Below, one piece after another: positions 18,103 to 28,025 of a stretch of DNA of 64,000 nucleotides. The DNA lies in NCBI RefSeq assembly GCF_000317085.1, contig NC_019702.1:248001-312000 (forward strand), read 5' to 3'. The notes below the pieces were generated by a model. The model was not told the DNA's origin and ran no database searches. It worked only from the letters and a program-made list of their open reading frames with translations. Origin of the DNA: Synechococcus sp. PCC 7502. GTDB taxonomy: Bacteria; Cyanobacteriota; Cyanobacteriia; Pseudanabaenales; Pseudanabaenaceae. The stretch's first letter is position 1, and each line of letters opens with the position of its first letter. The translations under genes were made by a program, and so were the position numbers.

Positions 18103-18639
18103 ATGGAAATATATATGGGTATAGAAACCAAAAATCAAATTAGCATCATCATGGGTAGTGATTCCGATCTGCCGACTATGGAAGGGGCGATCGCCATCTG
18201 TCAAGAATTTGGCGTTGGTTATGAAGTGGCAATTATTTCTGCCCACCGTACTCCTGAACGCATGGTTGATTTTGCTAAACACGCCCACGAACGGGGAATC
18301 AAAGTAATTATTGCTGGGGCTGGAGGAGCCGCCCACTTACCGGGAATGGTAGCAGCCCTATCACCTTTGCCTGTAATTGGTGTTCCTGTGGTTTCTAAGC
18401 ACTTGAATGGTCTTGATTCTCTATACTCTATTGTGCAGATGCCTAAGGGAATTCCCGTTGCCACTGTAGCGATCGGTAATGCCGAAAATGCTGGACTACT
18501 GGCAATCCAAATTCTGGGAACCTATGAACCATCCCTTTTAGCAAAAGTGCAGGCATACCGTATTAGCCTTGAGGCTATGGTTATGGAAAAACAAACAAAA
18601 TTAGATACTAAATACTTGGGTACTATACATACATCCTAA
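18103..18639 (+). CDS. purE: N5-carboxyaminoimidazole ribonucleotide mutase
   Basis: The 178-residue class I PurE catalyses N5-CAIR to CAIR in purine synthesis. Signature sequences are [12 protein letters not shown] (phosphate-binding loop), [10 protein letters not shown] with the catalytic His, [12 protein letters not shown] and [10 protein letters not shown]. Two in-frame starts are possible: ATG 18103, and ATG 18115, which has GGA about 10 bases before it and fits the family start slightly better. No purK is adjacent. It lies 35 bases behind the DUF433/PIN-like pair, an unusual neighbour for a purine gene. Confidence 0.94.
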   Translation: MEIYMGIETKNQISIIMGSDSDLPTMEGAIAICQEFGVGYEVAIISAHRTPERMVDFAKHAHERGIKVIIAGAGGAAHLPGMVAALSPLPVIGVPVVSKHLNGLDSLYSIVQMPKGIPVATVAIGNAENAGLLAIQILGTYEPSLLAKVQAYRISLEAMVMEKQTKLDTKYLGTIHTS

Positions 18640-18708
18640 TTAAATTCTAATTGCCTAACTTACTGCCAATCTAGTTGTCATAAATTTCTGAAAAACCATC
18701 AATAAAGT

Positions 18709-18722
18709 GTAACTTGTAATAC
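18709..18722 (+). promoter_or_regulatory. NtcA-type box upstream of cphA
   Basis: A perfect GTA-N8-TAC (N8 = ACTTGTAA) lies 174 bases before the cphA start. NtcA, the cyanobacterial global nitrogen regulator, binds this pattern. A TAN3T -10 candidate (TAAAAT at 18736) is closer than the usual 22-24 bases, so the exact promoter architecture is unclear. The motif alone occurs by chance; the support comes from being in front of a nitrogen-storage gene. Confidence 0.5.
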
Positions 18723-18896
18723 AAAAAATATTCTATAAAATCAGTTCACAAGTCTATGTTAGAGAGCATTTTGTAGCTAATAATACTGTTTTTAAGATGA
18801 TCTCTATAGACAGTTGCCTTGTTTACTTTGACCCCATACAATGATTCATAATTTTACTAAGACCATAATACTGGTTACTTAAAGAGCCTCCTTCCT

Positions 18897-21503
18897 ATGA
18901 AAATTCTCAAAGTCTCAACCCTGCGTGGTCCAAATCAATGGCATATTCAACGCCACCAACTGATTGTGATCAGGTTAGATTTAGAGACTTCTCTCCAGAC
19001 TCCGCCCAAATCAATCCCCAATTTTTACAATAATCTAGTAGAGCTTCTTCCAAACCTAGGACGTAACGAACTATTTGTATTCCTGCGGTCTATGGAAAAC
19101 GCTACTATGGCTGATGTGGTGCAAAATGTCGCCCTAGAATTGCAAAGACTAGCAGGAATGCCCGTGGAATTTGGTGCCAATCGTCCTACGGCAGAGTCGG
19201 GAGTTTATCAAGTTGTATTTGAGTATCAATTTGAGCAGGATGGTCGCTATGCTGCCCGTGCCGCAGTACGTCTCTGTCAAAGCCTGATCGATACTGGAAC
19301 ATATCCCATATTTGAGTTCCAACAAGACCTGCGAGACCTCGCCGAGCTAAAACTAGAATCACAGTTAGGACCCAGCACCGAGTCAATTGTGGCGGAGGCA
19401 AATGCTAGGGGAATTCCTTGGCTGAATATTAATAGCCGTGCCATGATTCAGTTGGGCTATGGTATTCACCAAAAACGTTTACAAGCCACTCTCAGTAATT
19501 ACACGGGAATTTTGGGCGTAGAACTTGCCTGTGATAAGGAAGCAACAAAGGGAATTTTGCGAGATTCAGGTATTCCTGTGCCTAGGGGAACGGTAATTAA
19601 ATCTTTGAAGTATTTAGAAGAAGCGATCGCTAATGTGGGTGGATTTCCCATAGTGATCAAGCCCCTTAATGGTAATCACGGACGCGGAATTGGGATTGAT
19701 ATTCGCTCGATGTTGGCGGCAGAGGATGCCTTTGAAGTGGCTCAACAGGTTTCGGAAGAAGTAATCATTGAAAGATTTCACCAAGGGCGAGATCACCGAG
19801 TTTTAGTCGTAAATGGCAAAGTCGTGGCTGTGGCAGAGCGAATTCCCGCCCATATTTATGGTGACGGCAAATCCACGATCGCTGAACTGATAGAAATTAC
19901 TAACCGTGATCCTCTGCGCGGGGACGGTCATGACAATGTTTTAACCAAAATAGTTTTAGATCGCACTAGTTTAGATATTCTCCAACGTCAAGGACTCAGC
20001 CTAGAAACTGTCTTGGAAGCAGGAAAAATTTGTTATCTCCGAGCCACTGCTAACCTCAGTACGGGAGGAATTGCCGTCGATCGCACCGATGATATTCATC
20101 CCGAAAATATTTGGTTGGCACAGCGCGTAGCTAAAATTATTGGTTTGGATATAGCTGGGATTGATGTCGTCACCTCTGATATATCTAAACCCCTACGAGT
20201 TACCGATAGCGTCATTGTCGAAGTCAATGCGGCACCCGGGTTTAGAATGCACACTGCCCCAAGCGTTGGAACTCCCCGCAATGTGGCTGCGCCAGTAATT
20301 AGTATGCTATTCCCAGAGGGATCACCTGCACGGATTCCCATTATTTCGATCACAGGTACTAATGGTAAAACTACCACCACACGGTTAACTGCTCATATTT
20401 TTAAGCAAACCCAAAAAGTTATTGGCTACACCACCACCGATGGGATTTACATTGGCGAATGGTTGGTCGAAAAAGGCGATACCACTGGTCCTGGTAGCGC
20501 TCAGGTAATTTTGCGTGATCCCACGGTCGAGATTGCCGTGTTAGAGACAGCCCGTGGCGGAATTCTCCGTTCTGGATTAGGATTTGATGGTTGTGATGTG
20601 GGCGTAGTTCTAAATGTGCAGGCTGATCACTTAGGGATTGGTGATATTAACACCATTGAAGAATTGGCACACCTAAAAAGCGTTGTCCCAGCGTCGGTTT
20701 TCCCCAGTGGCTATGTCGTCCTCAATGCTGAAGATGAATTAGTTGTGGCTATGGCTTCTAAGGTGAAAGCTCAGGTGGCATTTTTTAGTCTCGATCCAGA
20801 GAATCCTGTATTTAAGGCTCATGTGGAGCAGGGTGGATTAGGCGCAGTGTATGAAAATGGCTATCTGTCAATTATTCGAGCGGACTGGAAATTACGGATT
20901 GAAGAGGCGATCAATGTGCCGCTTACCTTGGGAGGAAAAGCCAATTTTATGATCCAAAATGCTTTGGCTGCCAGTTTAGCTGCCTTTGCTCAGGGGGTAA
21001 AAATTGAAGAGATTAAAGCAGGGTTGGTTAGTTTTGTAGCTTCGGCGGATCAAACTCCCGGCAGAATGAATTTATTTAATTTGGGTAAATTCCATGTATT
21101 GCTTGATTATGCTCATAATCCTGCAGGCTACAGAGCGATCGCTGATTTTATTAATACTTGGAAAGGTGAACGCATTGGCATCATTGGCGCACCCGGAGAT
21201 CGGCGAGATAGCGACATTGAAGAACTAGGGCAACTGGCTGCCACCATGTTTAGTCGGGTAATTGTGAAGGAAGATAGCGATCGCCGTGGTCGAGAACCTA
21301 ATGCCGTAGCTGCTTTGATGCAAAAAGGAGTAATCTCTGCTAATCCGAATCTTCCCTGTGAAATTATTTTGGATGAAGTAACTGCGCTGGAAACTGCTTT
21401 AAATCAGGCAACTGACGGCTCCCTCGTCGTAATTTTCCCTGAAAAAGTAGAATCGATAATTAAGTTAATTGAGGCAAGAATATCGCAGGAACCTTCACCA
21501 TAA
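18897..21503 (+). CDS. cphA: Cyanophycin synthetase
   Basis: The 868-residue enzyme polymerises aspartate and arginine into the nitrogen-storage polymer cyanophycin using ATP. An N-terminal domain of about 160 residues precedes an ATP-grasp domain (about 210-470, including KPLNGNHGRGIGIDI and EVNAAPGFRMH) and a Mur-ligase-like domain with the P-loop GTNGKTTTTRL near residue 486 and the C-terminal DYAHNPAGYRAI. Length is standard. Cyanophycinase (cphB), often adjacent, is absent here. An NtcA-type box lies upstream, and an uncharacterised gene follows after 47 bases on the same strand. Confidence 0.97.
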   Translation: MKILKVSTLRGPNQWHIQRHQLIVIRLDLETSLQTPPKSIPNFYNNLVELLPNLGRNELFVFLRSMENATMADVVQNVALELQRLAGMPVEFGANRPTAESGVYQVVFEYQFEQDGRYAARAAVRLCQSLIDTGTYPIFEFQQDLRDLAELKLESQLGPSTESIVAEANARGIPWLNINSRAMIQLGYGIHQKRLQATLSNYTGILGVELACDKEATKGILRDSGIPVPRGTVIKSLKYLEEAIANVGGFPIVIKPLNGNHGRGIGIDIRSMLAAEDAFEVAQQVSEEVIIERFHQGRDHRVLVVNGKVVAVAERIPAHIYGDGKSTIAELIEITNRDPLRGDGHDNVLTKIVLDRTSLDILQRQGLSLETVLEAGKICYLRATANLSTGGIAVDRTDDIHPENIWLAQRVAKIIGLDIAGIDVVTSDISKPLRVTDSVIVEVNAAPGFRMHTAPSVGTPRNVAAPVISMLFPEGSPARIPIISITGTNGKTTTTRLTAHIFKQTQKVIGYTTTDGIYIGEWLVEKGDTTGPGSAQVILRDPTVEIAVLETARGGILRSGLGFDGCDVGVVLNVQADHLGIGDINTIEELAHLKSVVPASVFPSGYVVLNAEDELVVAMASKVKAQVAFFSLDPENPVFKAHVEQGGLGAVYENGYLSIIRADWKLRIEEAINVPLTLGGKANFMIQNALAASLAAFAQGVKIEEIKAGLVSFVASADQTPGRMNLFNLGKFHVLLDYAHNPAGYRAIADFINTWKGERIGIIGAPGDRRDSDIEELGQLAATMFSRVIVKEDSDRRGREPNAVAALMQKGVISANPNLPCEIILDEVTALETALNQATDGSLVVIFPEKVESIIKLIEARISQEPSP

Positions 21504-21550
21504 ACTAATTAAATTCTTATTTAAATTTGGGAAAACGGAGACTGGGTGCT

Positions 21551-22330
21551 ATGAATATAGGAGATCGCCTTGAATTTAGTTTTTGGGAAGCGGGTTGTCT
21601 GATCTGGCTTGCCTGTAAGGACTTAGGCGGACTCAGCTATGAAGAATTGGATAGTTTAATTCAGGGGAACAATCCCGAAAAAGCTAAGCAATTTATCTTT
21701 GAGCATAAAGCATACTTAGCTATGGATTTGTATCAAGATGATGGCTATACAGTTCGAGTAGTTTTTGGTGACTTAAACCAACAGGAACATGAAGAATGGG
21801 TAGCTCGTGTGCGCTGGCACCTCAATATTCCCTCAGGAAACCTTGTTGTTTCAGGGAGTTTAGGCTCGGAAGATGAATTTGAGGAAATGCCCAGTGTAGC
21901 TGAGACAGAAGATACTGAATTTCTAGAGTGTTATGTCGAAGTTCCCCCTAGTCAATATCAAGTAGAAGTCTATAGTTATGCTCCCGGTGATCTCTCAACA
22001 GGTTGGGAACAAATTATTGGGGATGAAGATTCTTGGTGTAAGCCGAGTCCCGATATAGAAAGGGAATCATTACAAGACTACTTCACTCGTACCCGTTTTG
22101 GGGAAGCTCCACCCCCTTGGATTGCCTATGAAATTGCTGATCCTGAAGCAAAAACTAGAGAACTTTACGAAGCCTCCATTACAACTAAGTATATTAATTT
22201 CGTGATCCGCCTATCTCCAGTTCTCGAGAATATTCCTAAGCCCGAATTAGATAGAGGTTGCTTAAATTGGGAATTTCGTAAACCTGAGCAATGTCCACTT
22301 GGGATTCCAAGCATAAAGCAAAAGCAGTAA
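21551..22330 (+). CDS. Uncharacterised protein downstream of cphA
   Basis: The product has 259 residues from ATG 21551, which has GGAG 10 bases upstream; an in-frame TTG lies at 21527. No family was recognised. The protein is acidic, rich in Glu and Trp, without signal peptide or membrane segment. The N-terminal half includes LEFSFWEAGCLIWLACKDLGG and FIFEHKAYLAMDLYQDDGY, suggesting a globular alpha/beta domain. The middle (about 110-135) is very acidic and may be a linker; the second half carries YTRTRFGE-like and PPPWIAYEIADPEA segments. The 47-base gap and shared strand suggest cotranscription with cphA. Confidence 0.7.
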   Translation: MNIGDRLEFSFWEAGCLIWLACKDLGGLSYEELDSLIQGNNPEKAKQFIFEHKAYLAMDLYQDDGYTVRVVFGDLNQQEHEEWVARVRWHLNIPSGNLVVSGSLGSEDEFEEMPSVAETEDTEFLECYVEVPPSQYQVEVYSYAPGDLSTGWEQIIGDEDSWCKPSPDIERESLQDYFTRTRFGEAPPPWIAYEIADPEAKTRELYEASITTKYINFVIRLSPVLENIPKPELDRGCLNWEFRKPEQCPLGIPSIKQKQ

Positions 22331-22394
22331 TCGCCATAAAAGTTAAAACACCACATCAGCAAAAAGCATCCACAGATCATCCCTTAGTATGGCT

Positions 22395-23441
22395 TTATGC
22401 TATCTCCCCTTCGCAACTGGGGCGAGCAATTAGTCCCCCATAGGGTTCGGGGGCAAATATTTGATCGGGATCATTGAGTAGATAGCGATCGCAAATATCA
22501 AAAAGTTCAGATTCTTGAGTAGCACGGCGCATATCAAAGAGAAAGTTACCTGCGGCATCTACACTCTGCCCAATAAAATTTAAATATTTTTTCAAAGCAC
22601 TGACCCGCGATCGCTCAGGAATATTTGGATTAATATTGGCATACAGGCGATCGATATAGCTACGCACTGCCCCAAGGGTAATTACCTGCACAGGTTCCTT
22701 ATTTAAATATTGGCGAATTTGGCTAAAAATCCAAGGATTACGAATGGCAGATCGACCAATCATTACCCCTGCCGCCCTTGTCTCTGCCAAAACTTTGCCC
22801 GCACTCAAAGCTGAAGTAATATTACCATTTGCCAAAACGGGACATTTCACAATTCTTACTGCCTCGGCAATGCGATCATAATGCACCTCACTTCTGTACA
22901 TTTCCTTAACGGTACGACCATGCAAACTTAAAAGATTAATGTCATGGCGATTAATAAGATTAAGGATATGGTGAAAATTTTCGGTATTCTCGAACCCAAT
23001 TCGCATTTTGACCGTAAATGGTAAATTCACTGACTCTCGCAATGCTCCTAAAATTTGATCAACTTTAACTGGATCACGCAAGAGTCCACCTCCAACATTT
23101 TTACGATAGATTCTGGGAGCGGGACATCCCATATTTAGGTCTATGCCAGCGATCGCATACTGAGCTAATTCTTTAGCAACACGCACTAAATCGGGAATAC
23201 TCTCCCCAATCAATTGGGCAAAAATGGGACGGTTTGTTGAGTTTTCGGTGATGGCACGCAAAATATGTCTTTCAGGTCGGGAGTCGGCATATACACGAAA
23301 ATATTCTGTAAAAAAATAATCGGGGCTACCATAGTCAGAGATCATAGTCATGAATGCTAAATCGGTCACATCCTGCATGGGGGCAAGGGCAGTTATAGCT
23401 TGATGGGGTTTTATAGGAGTTGGTAGCGATCGCAAATACAT
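22395..23441 (-). CDS. tRNA-dihydrouridine synthase (first of two)
   Basis: The 348-residue FMN enzyme reduces specific uridines in tRNA to dihydrouridine. Seen are the N-terminal LAPMQDVTDLAF, DLNMGCPAPRIYRKNVGGGLL with the catalytic Cys and Lys-rich tRNA-contact segment, VKMRIGF, LHGRTVKEMY and the FMN-binding GVMIGRSAIRNPWIF. It is a Dus family TIM barrel with a helical C-terminal domain. A second, more DusB-like paralogue is at 58371-59387, so the two probably modify different positions. It is separated by 61 bases from the RluD-type gene upstream on the same strand. Confidence 0.9.
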   Translation of the reverse strand: MYLRSLPTPIKPHQAITALAPMQDVTDLAFMTMISDYGSPDYFFTEYFRVYADSRPERHILRAITENSTNRPIFAQLIGESIPDLVRVAKELAQYAIAGIDLNMGCPAPRIYRKNVGGGLLRDPVKVDQILGALRESVNLPFTVKMRIGFENTENFHHILNLINRHDINLLSLHGRTVKEMYRSEVHYDRIAEAVRIVKCPVLANGNITSALSAGKVLAETRAAGVMIGRSAIRNPWIFSQIRQYLNKEPVQVITLGAVRSYIDRLYANINPNIPERSRVSALKKYLNFIGQSVDAAGNFLFDMRRATQESELFDICDRYLLNDPDQIFAPEPYGGLIARPSCEGEIA

Positions 23442-23502
23442 GATTTTTGGGAAATGCCCCAGTTAATAATCTCAAACTTGTAATCTTAAAGACTTTGATT
23501 AT

Positions 23503-24408
23503 CTATGAAAATTTACGCAGTTGCGTTAAAAATTTAGTAAAAGCCTCTGGAGGGTTAGCGATCGCCACAATTAATTCCCCAGAAATAGGATGGGTAAAAC
23601 TTAATCGCCACGCATGGAGAGCCTGTCCTTTTAATTGACTAATCGCCCTACTGTAAATTGGATCGCCTGCGATCGCATGCCCCATATAAGCAGCATGGAC
23701 TCGAATTTGATGGGTTCTTCCGGTTTCCAGATCGAATTTCACTAAAGAGTAATTTCCTAAACGTTCCTGTACTTCCCAGTGGGTAATTGCCGATCGCCCA
23801 TTTTCGACCACCGCCATTTTTTTACGATCGCTTTTATGTCTACCAATCGGAGCATTTACAGTACCAGAGAGAGTTTTGGGCGCACCATTAACAATCCCTA
23901 AATATTCCCGCTTAGCGGTTTTTGCCTGAATTTGTGCCTGTAAACTTTGATGTGCCTGATCAGTTTTTGCCACCACGATCGCCCCACTGGTATCTTTATC
24001 CAAACGATGCACGATTCCCGGACGTTGTACGCCATTGATGCCAGATAAATTAGGACAATGTGCCAACAGAGCATTAACTAAAGTCAGATCACTATGTCCG
24101 GGCGCAGGGTGAACTACTAAACCTACGGGCTTATTAATTACCAATAAATGTTCATCTTCATACAAAATTTCTAAGGGTATAGACTGGGGTTGTAGGTCAA
24201 GGGGTTGGACTTCAGGGACTTCCAAAATTAGGCGATCGCCAACCTTAAGCAAGGTTTTTTTCTCAGTGCAGACAGATTCATTAATTTGGACGAAACCCTG
24301 TTGAATCAGCTTTTGAATCTGCGATCTAGAAATTTCCTCTAGCTTTTGCGCTAAATAACTATCCAGACGTTCTTGAGGAACTTCTACGGCAAGGTGGTGC
24401 AGGTTCAT
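23503..24408 (-). CDS. RluD-family pseudouridine synthase
   Basis: The 301-residue enzyme has an N-terminal S4 RNA-binding domain (RLDSYLAQKLEEISRSQIQKLIQQG, about 12-70) and an RsuA/RluA-type catalytic domain. The catalytic Asp is in HRLDKDTSGAIVVAKT; the C-terminal GRTHQIRVHAAYMGHAIAGDPIY is conserved. RluD modifies 23S rRNA helix 69 in other bacteria; which target is used here cannot be told from RluA/RluC/RluD family resemblance alone. It lies between dus and the PIN-like gene, all on the minus strand. Confidence 0.9.
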   Translation of the reverse strand: MNLHHLAVEVPQERLDSYLAQKLEEISRSQIQKLIQQGFVQINESVCTEKKTLLKVGDRLILEVPEVQPLDLQPQSIPLEILYEDEHLLVINKPVGLVVHPAPGHSDLTLVNALLAHCPNLSGINGVQRPGIVHRLDKDTSGAIVVAKTDQAHQSLQAQIQAKTAKREYLGIVNGAPKTLSGTVNAPIGRHKSDRKKMAVVENGRSAITHWEVQERLGNYSLVKFDLETGRTHQIRVHAAYMGHAIAGDPIYSRAISQLKGQALHAWRLSFTHPISGELIVAIANPPEAFTKFLTQLRKFS

Positions 24409-24437
24409 GTATTAATTATAGTTAATTGGCTGAGTAA

Positions 24438-25100
24438 TTATTTGGGTAGATGCGGTAGTCCTGTTTTTTGCCAAAATTGGTTAAATTCCTTAGGCTGGAG
24501 CGATCGCCATGCAACCAAACCGATTACCACTATTACAATCCAACTAATTAATCCAACTATAAATTTATTTAAACGGGCAAGATTCGCATTCCGAACTGTT
24601 TTGGCTCTGGAGGTTGTGGAGATATTAATTACTGTTTGGGTAGGGATTTGGCGGTTTTGAATCCATGTTCGCACCGTGGGGGCTGTAGCGGTGGAAAGAT
24701 TTGCTTGATTCAGTTGATTAATAGCCTGAATTAGAGTCACCGTATTTGTAACCAGAATTACTGTACTTGCAGACTGTAAAGCTAGTCCGTAGGCACACTC
24801 AGCGATCGCCAAGTCTAAACGAGAACTACGACTGGTGGAATTACTAAGCTTTTGACTTAATAGGGCATGGACGGCAGAAATATCCGTAACTTGCCAATTA
24901 CTAGTAACTAGAAATCTTAGAAATTCGGAAGCGATCGCCTCTTGGGTTTTATCTGAACCAAATCCAGCCACAACGGAATTAATCTCATCCACGACTGCTT
25001 GGGGAATCATACAGATGCCTAACCCAGACGCTGAACGCCAAAAATGGGAATCACTGGAAAGTACGGCACTGCGATCAAGTAATAAAATTACATCAGTCAT
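24438..25100 (-). CDS. PIN-like domain protein with C-terminal membrane anchor
   Basis: The product has 220 residues. A PIN-like domain at about 1-135 keeps Asp9 (LLLDRSAVL), Glu39 (VVDEINSV) and Asp96 (SRLDLAIAECAYGLA), but the fourth acidic position, usually TND, reads VTNT with Thr120. A Ser/Thr-rich linker follows, then a single hydrophobic helix at about 182-198 (FIVGLISWIVIVVIGLVAW) and a short tail. It may be a membrane-tethered RNase or a degenerate nucleotide-binding derivative. It is flanked by rluD-type and uvrA genes on the same strand. No known family name was recognised with confidence. Confidence 0.7.
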   Translation of the reverse strand: MTDVILLLDRSAVLSSDSHFWRSASGLGICMIPQAVVDEINSVVAGFGSDKTQEAIASEFLRFLVTSNWQVTDISAVHALLSQKLSNSTSRSSRLDLAIAECAYGLALQSASTVILVTNTVTLIQAINQLNQANLSTATAPTVRTWIQNRQIPTQTVINISTTSRAKTVRNANLARLNKFIVGLISWIVIVVIGLVAWRSLQPKEFNQFWQKTGLPHLPK

Positions 25101-25175
25101 GGATTTTCACCAACAGAAAAAAATGAAATATCTGCACCTAAGTTATGAGTTAGTTACACCTGATGAGCCAAACTT

Positions 25176-28025
25176 TTACGGAGCTTGAGCCATAGAGAAT
25201 TGTGTCAAAGTTTCCTTTAGGTATCTGCCTGTATGGGAATGGGGAATTTGAGCTACTTGTTCGGGTGTACCTTCAGCAATGACCTGCCCCCCGCGATCGC
25301 CGCCTTCGGGACCCAAATCAATAATCCAGTCAGAGCAGCGAATCACATCCAAATTATGCTCGATCGCTAAAACACTATTCCCTTTATCCACTAACCGTTG
25401 CACCACATCCAAAAGTTTATGGACATCATAAAAACTCAGTCCCGTGGTCGGCTCATCAATTAGGTATAGAGTTTTACCTGTTGCCCGTTTAGATAATTCC
25501 GTTGCCAGTTTGACCCGTTGCGCTTCTCCACCTGAAAGGGTTGGTGCCGATTGTCCTAGGCGAATATAGCCTAAACCCACATCTACCAGCATTCCCAGTT
25601 TGGTATGAATTTGATGAATATTTTCAAAAAAGTGCATTGCTTCTTCGATGGTCATATTTAAAACATCGGCGATCGTCTGCTCTTTATACTTCACTTGGAG
25701 AGTTTCTCGGTTATAGCGTGCGCCTTTGCAGACATCACACTGCACATAGACATCGGGTAGAAAATTCATACTGATCACATTCACACCCTGCCCACCGCAA
25801 GCCTCGCACCGACCTCCTTTCACATTAAAAGAGAACTGCCCCGCCTTATAGCCACGGGTTTTTGCCGCCGTTGTCAGAGCAAAGGTTTCTCGAATTAGGT
25901 CAAAGGTACCCGTATAGGTGGCGGGATTGGAACGAGGGGTACGCCCGATGGGAGATTGATCAATGACAATAAATTTGTCCAATGCCTTTAAGCCCAGCAC
26001 TTGATCTACACCCTTAGGCACAGGGACTTTACGATTGAAATGATGTTCTAGGTAAGTATGGAGAATTTCATTAACTAGGGTTGACTTGCCAGAACCAGAT
26101 ACTCCCGTGACGCAAACCAGCTTACCCAAAGGAATTTTGACATTGAGGTTTTTGAGATTGTGACTATGGGCGTTACAAATTTCAATGAACTTACCGTTGC
26201 CTTCCCGTCTGGTATTTGGAGTGAGAATTTGCGATCGCCGCGCTAAATAGCTACCAGTAATCGAGTCGGGATGGTTCTCAATATCCTCAACTGTACCTTG
26301 GGCAATTATTTGTCCGCCATGAATGCCAGCCTTAGGACCAATATCGACTAAATGATCGGCAGCACGGATGGTTTCTTCATCATGCTCCACAACTATTAGG
26401 GTATTACCTAAGTCTCGCAGCTTATGCAGGGTTTTTAGTAATCTGCCGTTATCTCTTTGATGTAAGCCAATGCTAGGTTCATCTAATACATACAACACAC
26501 CTGTTAAACCCGAACCGATCTGCGTAGCTAACCGAATCCGTTGTGCTTCTCCCCCAGATAAGGTAGTCGTAGAGCGATCTAGGGTTAAATAATCTAAGCC
26601 CACATCTAACAAAAACTGAAGACGGGCTTTAATTTCCTTTAAAACCAGATTGGCGATCTGGGCAGTGCGCCGATCTAAGTCTAAATTTTCTAGGCGGTCT
26701 TTACAAATTCCCAGTGCCACGGAAGTGAAGTCGGTAATTCGATAGCCGCCAATCCTTACAGCCAAGGATTCAGGTTTTAAGCGGGTACCATGGCATTCCC
26801 CACAGGACAACTCGATCAGGTACTGTGCCAGTTTTTGTTGATAGGTTTCCGAACTAGCTTCGTTATATTGCTGTTGTAGCATTGCCACCACGCCTTCATA
26901 GCGTTTGTAGTAGCCATCTTCGCCCTTAGAGAAACGAGAATCTGCTTTAATAAATATTTTTTCTGTAGTTCCGTATAGCAAAATATCAATTTGATATTCC
27001 GATAATTTTTCCCACGGCGTACTAATATCAAACCCCGCATATTCACCGAGGCTGGCAAGTAATGATAAATAATAGGTGTGGCTTTTATCTGCCCAAGGAG
27101 CGATCGCCGCATACACAGGTAACTTCGGATCGGGAACAATTAATTCGGGCGAAAAAGTTTTGACATGCCCTAGCCCATGACAAGCAGGACAAGCTCCATA
27201 GGGAGAATTAAAGGAGAATAACCGTGGCGATAATTCATCCATTACAGCCCCATGCTCCGTACAGGCAAAGTTTTCAGAAAAAGTGATAATATGGGGATTT
27301 TCTCCCAATACTTCTACCATAAGAATACCCTCCGCCCGTTTTAAGCAGGTAGCGATCGAATCAGTTAAGCGTTCTTGAATTCCATCCTTGCGGACAAGGC
27401 GATCAACTACAATTTCGATGTCATGACTCTTAGTTTTTGGTAGTTCGATATTATCCCCTAGTTCTCTCACCTCACCATTGATTCTCACCCTAGCAAAACC
27501 CTCGGCAGCGAGTCCCGCTATGAGTTTTTGATGGGTACCTTTTTTACCCCTGATCACTGGAGCCAATAGTTGAAATTTGGTGCCATTGTCTAGCTCCATC
27601 ACCTTATCAACCATTTGATCGATAGTTTGGGGGGAAATATTGCGATCGCAAATATAACAATGGGGCGTTCCTGCTCTACCAAATAACAGCCTTAGATAAT
27701 CATAGATTTCCGTAACCGTACCAACCGTAGAACGGGGATTATGGGATGTGGATTTTTGATCAATGGAAATGGCGGGACTAAGCCCTTCAATATAATCGAC
27801 ATCAGGCTTTTCCACCTGTCCTAAAAACTGGCGCGCATATGCACTTAAGGATTCCACATACCGGCGTTGTCCCTCGGCAAAAATCGTATCAAATGCCAAG
27901 GATGATTTTCCTGACCCCGACACCCCCGTAAATACTATTAATTGATCTCTAGGGATGGTTAGATCAATATTCTTAAGGTTATGCTGACGCGCACCACGAA
28001 CCTGAATGTGAGTATGATTGGGCAT
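25176..28025 (-). CDS. uvrA: Excinuclease ABC subunit A
   Basis: The 949-residue DNA-damage sensor of nucleotide excision repair is a duplicated ABC ATPase with zinc modules. Walker A motifs are GVSGSGKSSLAF near residue 32 and GVSGSGKSTLVN near 640. Zinc-binding Cys pairs appear as CACHGLGH and CEACGGQG...CDVC; signature sequences LSGGEAQRIRLA and LSGGEAQRVKLA occur once per half. Length is normal. No convincing LexA box was seen in the 265 bases between it and the divergent pdhB. Confidence 0.97.
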   Translation of the reverse strand: MPNHTHIQVRGARQHNLKNIDLTIPRDQLIVFTGVSGSGKSSLAFDTIFAEGQRRYVESLSAYARQFLGQVEKPDVDYIEGLSPAISIDQKSTSHNPRSTVGTVTEIYDYLRLLFGRAGTPHCYICDRNISPQTIDQMVDKVMELDNGTKFQLLAPVIRGKKGTHQKLIAGLAAEGFARVRINGEVRELGDNIELPKTKSHDIEIVVDRLVRKDGIQERLTDSIATCLKRAEGILMVEVLGENPHIITFSENFACTEHGAVMDELSPRLFSFNSPYGACPACHGLGHVKTFSPELIVPDPKLPVYAAIAPWADKSHTYYLSLLASLGEYAGFDISTPWEKLSEYQIDILLYGTTEKIFIKADSRFSKGEDGYYKRYEGVVAMLQQQYNEASSETYQQKLAQYLIELSCGECHGTRLKPESLAVRIGGYRITDFTSVALGICKDRLENLDLDRRTAQIANLVLKEIKARLQFLLDVGLDYLTLDRSTTTLSGGEAQRIRLATQIGSGLTGVLYVLDEPSIGLHQRDNGRLLKTLHKLRDLGNTLIVVEHDEETIRAADHLVDIGPKAGIHGGQIIAQGTVEDIENHPDSITGSYLARRSQILTPNTRREGNGKFIEICNAHSHNLKNLNVKIPLGKLVCVTGVSGSGKSTLVNEILHTYLEHHFNRKVPVPKGVDQVLGLKALDKFIVIDQSPIGRTPRSNPATYTGTFDLIRETFALTTAAKTRGYKAGQFSFNVKGGRCEACGGQGVNVISMNFLPDVYVQCDVCKGARYNRETLQVKYKEQTIADVLNMTIEEAMHFFENIHQIHTKLGMLVDVGLGYIRLGQSAPTLSGGEAQRVKLATELSKRATGKTLYLIDEPTTGLSFYDVHKLLDVVQRLVDKGNSVLAIEHNLDVIRCSDWIIDLGPEGGDRGGQVIAEGTPEQVAQIPHSHTGRYLKETLTQFSMAQAP

